From contig QMTT01000086.1 in NCBI GenBank assembly GCA_003663565.1, positions 1-5,185 on the forward strand: a stretch of DNA of 5,185 bases, given 5' to 3'. Below the pieces are notes generated by a model. The model was not told the DNA's origin. It saw only the letters and a list, made by a program, of their open reading frames with translations, and did no database searches. Positions within the stretch are counted from its first letter, which is position 1. Each line of letters opens with the position of its first letter. This document shows positions 3,999 to 5,185 of the stretch, piece by piece. The stretch is from Thermoplasmata archaeon (GTDB taxonomy: Archaea; Thermoplasmatota; B47-G6; B47-G6B; 47-G6). Position numbers and translations under genes: made by a program.

Positions 3999-5185
3999 AT
4001 GAGGAGGAGTGAATGGATAGAAATTATGTTTGTAGATCTTTCAGGTAGGCTGAGATCCTTTTATATTCCAAAAGACATGAAAGATGAACTGTATAACGAT
4101 GGCATTGAGATAGATGGCTATTCTATTAATGGATATGCGCACATAGATGAAAGTGATGTCATTGTTAAGGGTCTTAAGGAGTACTATGGGCCAAATACAT
4201 TAGATAATATGATAGTATTCTCTAGGATTCTCAAGGATAAGAGCAAGCATCATCCATGTGACCCTATTTATGTTCTTGAGCGTATTTTAGAAAAATATAG
4301 ACACCTGGGACTTGAAGTAAGGGTAGGGGTTGAACCTGAATTTTATATTGTAAGATCAATTGAAGGTCACGATCTAAAACCAATTGATAATGCTTCATAT
4401 ATGTGTGCATCTGAAAGCCGTTTGGTATACAAAATAAGGATGAAAGTGGCAGAAACACTACAGGATATGGGAATTTCTATTGAAAAACATCATCATGAAG
4501 TAGGCCCTGGACAATGTGAAATAAACTTTAGACATTCAGATCCCATTGAGACTGCAATGAATTTTTTAATCCTGAAGATCATTACAAAACGCATTGCTAT
4601 AAATATGGGAGCAATGGCAACGTTTATGCCGAAACCATTTAGTGAATATCCAGGGAATGGACTTCACGTGCATATTAGTCTATGGAAAAGTGATGAAAAC
4701 GCATTCTATAACTCAGAAAACGTATTAAGTGACCTTGGACTTTATTTCATGGGAGGAGTACTTGAGTATGCAAAACCTTTAACAGTATTCCTTGCGCAGA
4801 CAATAAACTCCTATAGACGTCTAAGACCTGAATTTGAAGCTCCTGTAGTAATTTCTTGGGGGCTAAGTAATAGATCTACCATGATTAGGATCCCTGAGAT
4901 AGCATCACCTGAGAAAAGAAGAATCGAAATTAGGACCCCCGATACTGCAGTAAACCCATTTATAGCGTTTGCAGCGATCTTATGTGCAGGTCTGGAGGGT
5001 ATTAATAAAAAGATAGACCCGTGGGAATATAAAACTGATGAGAACATATATGCTCATAAATTTAGCAAGGATAGGCTCTTACCTTCGAGTCTTGAGGAGT
5101 CATTAGAATTCTTAGAAGATCATCGCGATGTGTTCTCTTACATGGGAGAATTCATTGATAAATTCATTGAAATAAAAATGGAAGA
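3999..5185 (+). CDS. Glutamine synthetase family protein (type I-like), 3' end outside window
   Basis: The frame runs from ATG 3999 to the right edge, 395 residues; by family length some tens of C-terminal residues are missing. Type I glutamine synthetases join ammonia to glutamate with ATP in a cytosolic dodecamer, and relatives ligate glutamate to other amines. The N-terminal beta-grasp domain (about 5-60) has FVDLSGRL and IDGYSINGY-x-x-I-x-ESD, equivalent to FDGSSI-x-GF, with the first Ser replaced by Tyr. The catalytic domain shows VEPEF (E112, E114), HHEVGPGQCE (E167, E174), ATFMPKP (207-213), GNGLHVH (H223), NSYRRL-x-x-EFEAPV (R274, E280), NRS (R292), R297, and RRIEIR (R308, R312). The spacing from E280 to these arginines matches the bacterial enzyme, so an active ligase is expected. 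An in-frame TAA at 3987 rules out a longer N-terminus, so this is a short-N-terminus form. ATG 4026 (residue 10) is a weaker alternative start. Glutamine synthesis is the default guess, but the paralogue's substrate is not certain. Confidence 0.9.
   Translation, partial: MRRSEWIEIMFVDLSGRLRSFYIPKDMKDELYNDGIEIDGYSINGYAHIDESDVIVKGLKEYYGPNTLDNMIVFSRILKDKSKHHPCDPIYVLERILEKYRHLGLEVRVGVEPEFYIVRSIEGHDLKPIDNASYMCASESRLVYKIRMKVAETLQDMGISIEKHHHEVGPGQCEINFRHSDPIETAMNFLILKIITKRIAINMGAMATFMPKPFSEYPGNGLHVHISLWKSDENAFYNSENVLSDLGLYFMGGVLEYAKPLTVFLAQTINSYRRLRPEFEAPVVISWGLSNRSTMIRIPEIASPEKRRIEIRTPDTAVNPFIAFAAILCAGLEGINKKIDPWEYKTDENIYAHKFSKDRLLPSSLEESLEFLEDHRDVFSYMGEFIDKFIEIKME

Noticed and set aside
4264..5047. 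Minus-strand open frames within the glutamine synthetase family gene
   Set aside because: They lie opposite conserved catalytic motifs and show no family features of their own.

Overview
The window reads as a piece of an archaeal chromosome, most likely from a thermophilic member of the Crenarchaeota/TACK side. Four things point that way: an archaeal/eukaryotic-type prolyl-tRNA synthetase, a DUF63 membrane protein (a family known from archaea), a long archaeal FKBP, and two C/D-box guide RNA candidates. Arginine is mostly coded by AGA/AGG and the genes are AT-leaning, while a G+C-rich island sits in otherwise AT-rich intergenic DNA, a known sign of structured RNA in AT-rich hyperthermophiles. 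I cannot name the genus.

Layout. Positions 1-596 (+) hold the 3' part of a long archaeal FKBP prolyl isomerase, apparently split by a -1 frameshift near 258: the first frame ends at TGA 271-273 and the homologous continuation lies in the next frame up to 596. It faces a convergent (-) unit, DUF63 membrane protein then proS (3191 down to 643), whose two genes are only a few bases apart and probably form one operon. The gap between the convergent stops is 46 bases.

Positions 3192-3998 are a roughly 800-base intergenic region with no convincing protein gene. Its first half carries two C/D-box sRNA candidates on the minus strand (about 3290-3345 and 3434-3509). The first has canonical 12-nt guides and a short D'-C' linker. 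The second is unusual, with a 15-nt D' guide and a predicted stem-loop between D' and C'. Next comes a G+C-rich stretch with several strong stem-loops (3575-3752), which I read as a candidate unassigned structured RNA, and then about 200 bases of plain AT-rich DNA leading to a promoter.

From 3999 to the right edge (+) runs a glutamine synthetase family gene, cut off at its C-terminal end. Its start appears to be leaderless or nearly so, with a strong Shine-Dalgarno-like string just inside the coding region instead of in front of it.

The genes are mostly housekeeping (protein folding, tRNA charging, nitrogen metabolism). I see no mobile element, CRISPR array, defence locus or tRNA. The most interesting content is the RNA-rich intergenic region and the split FKBP.
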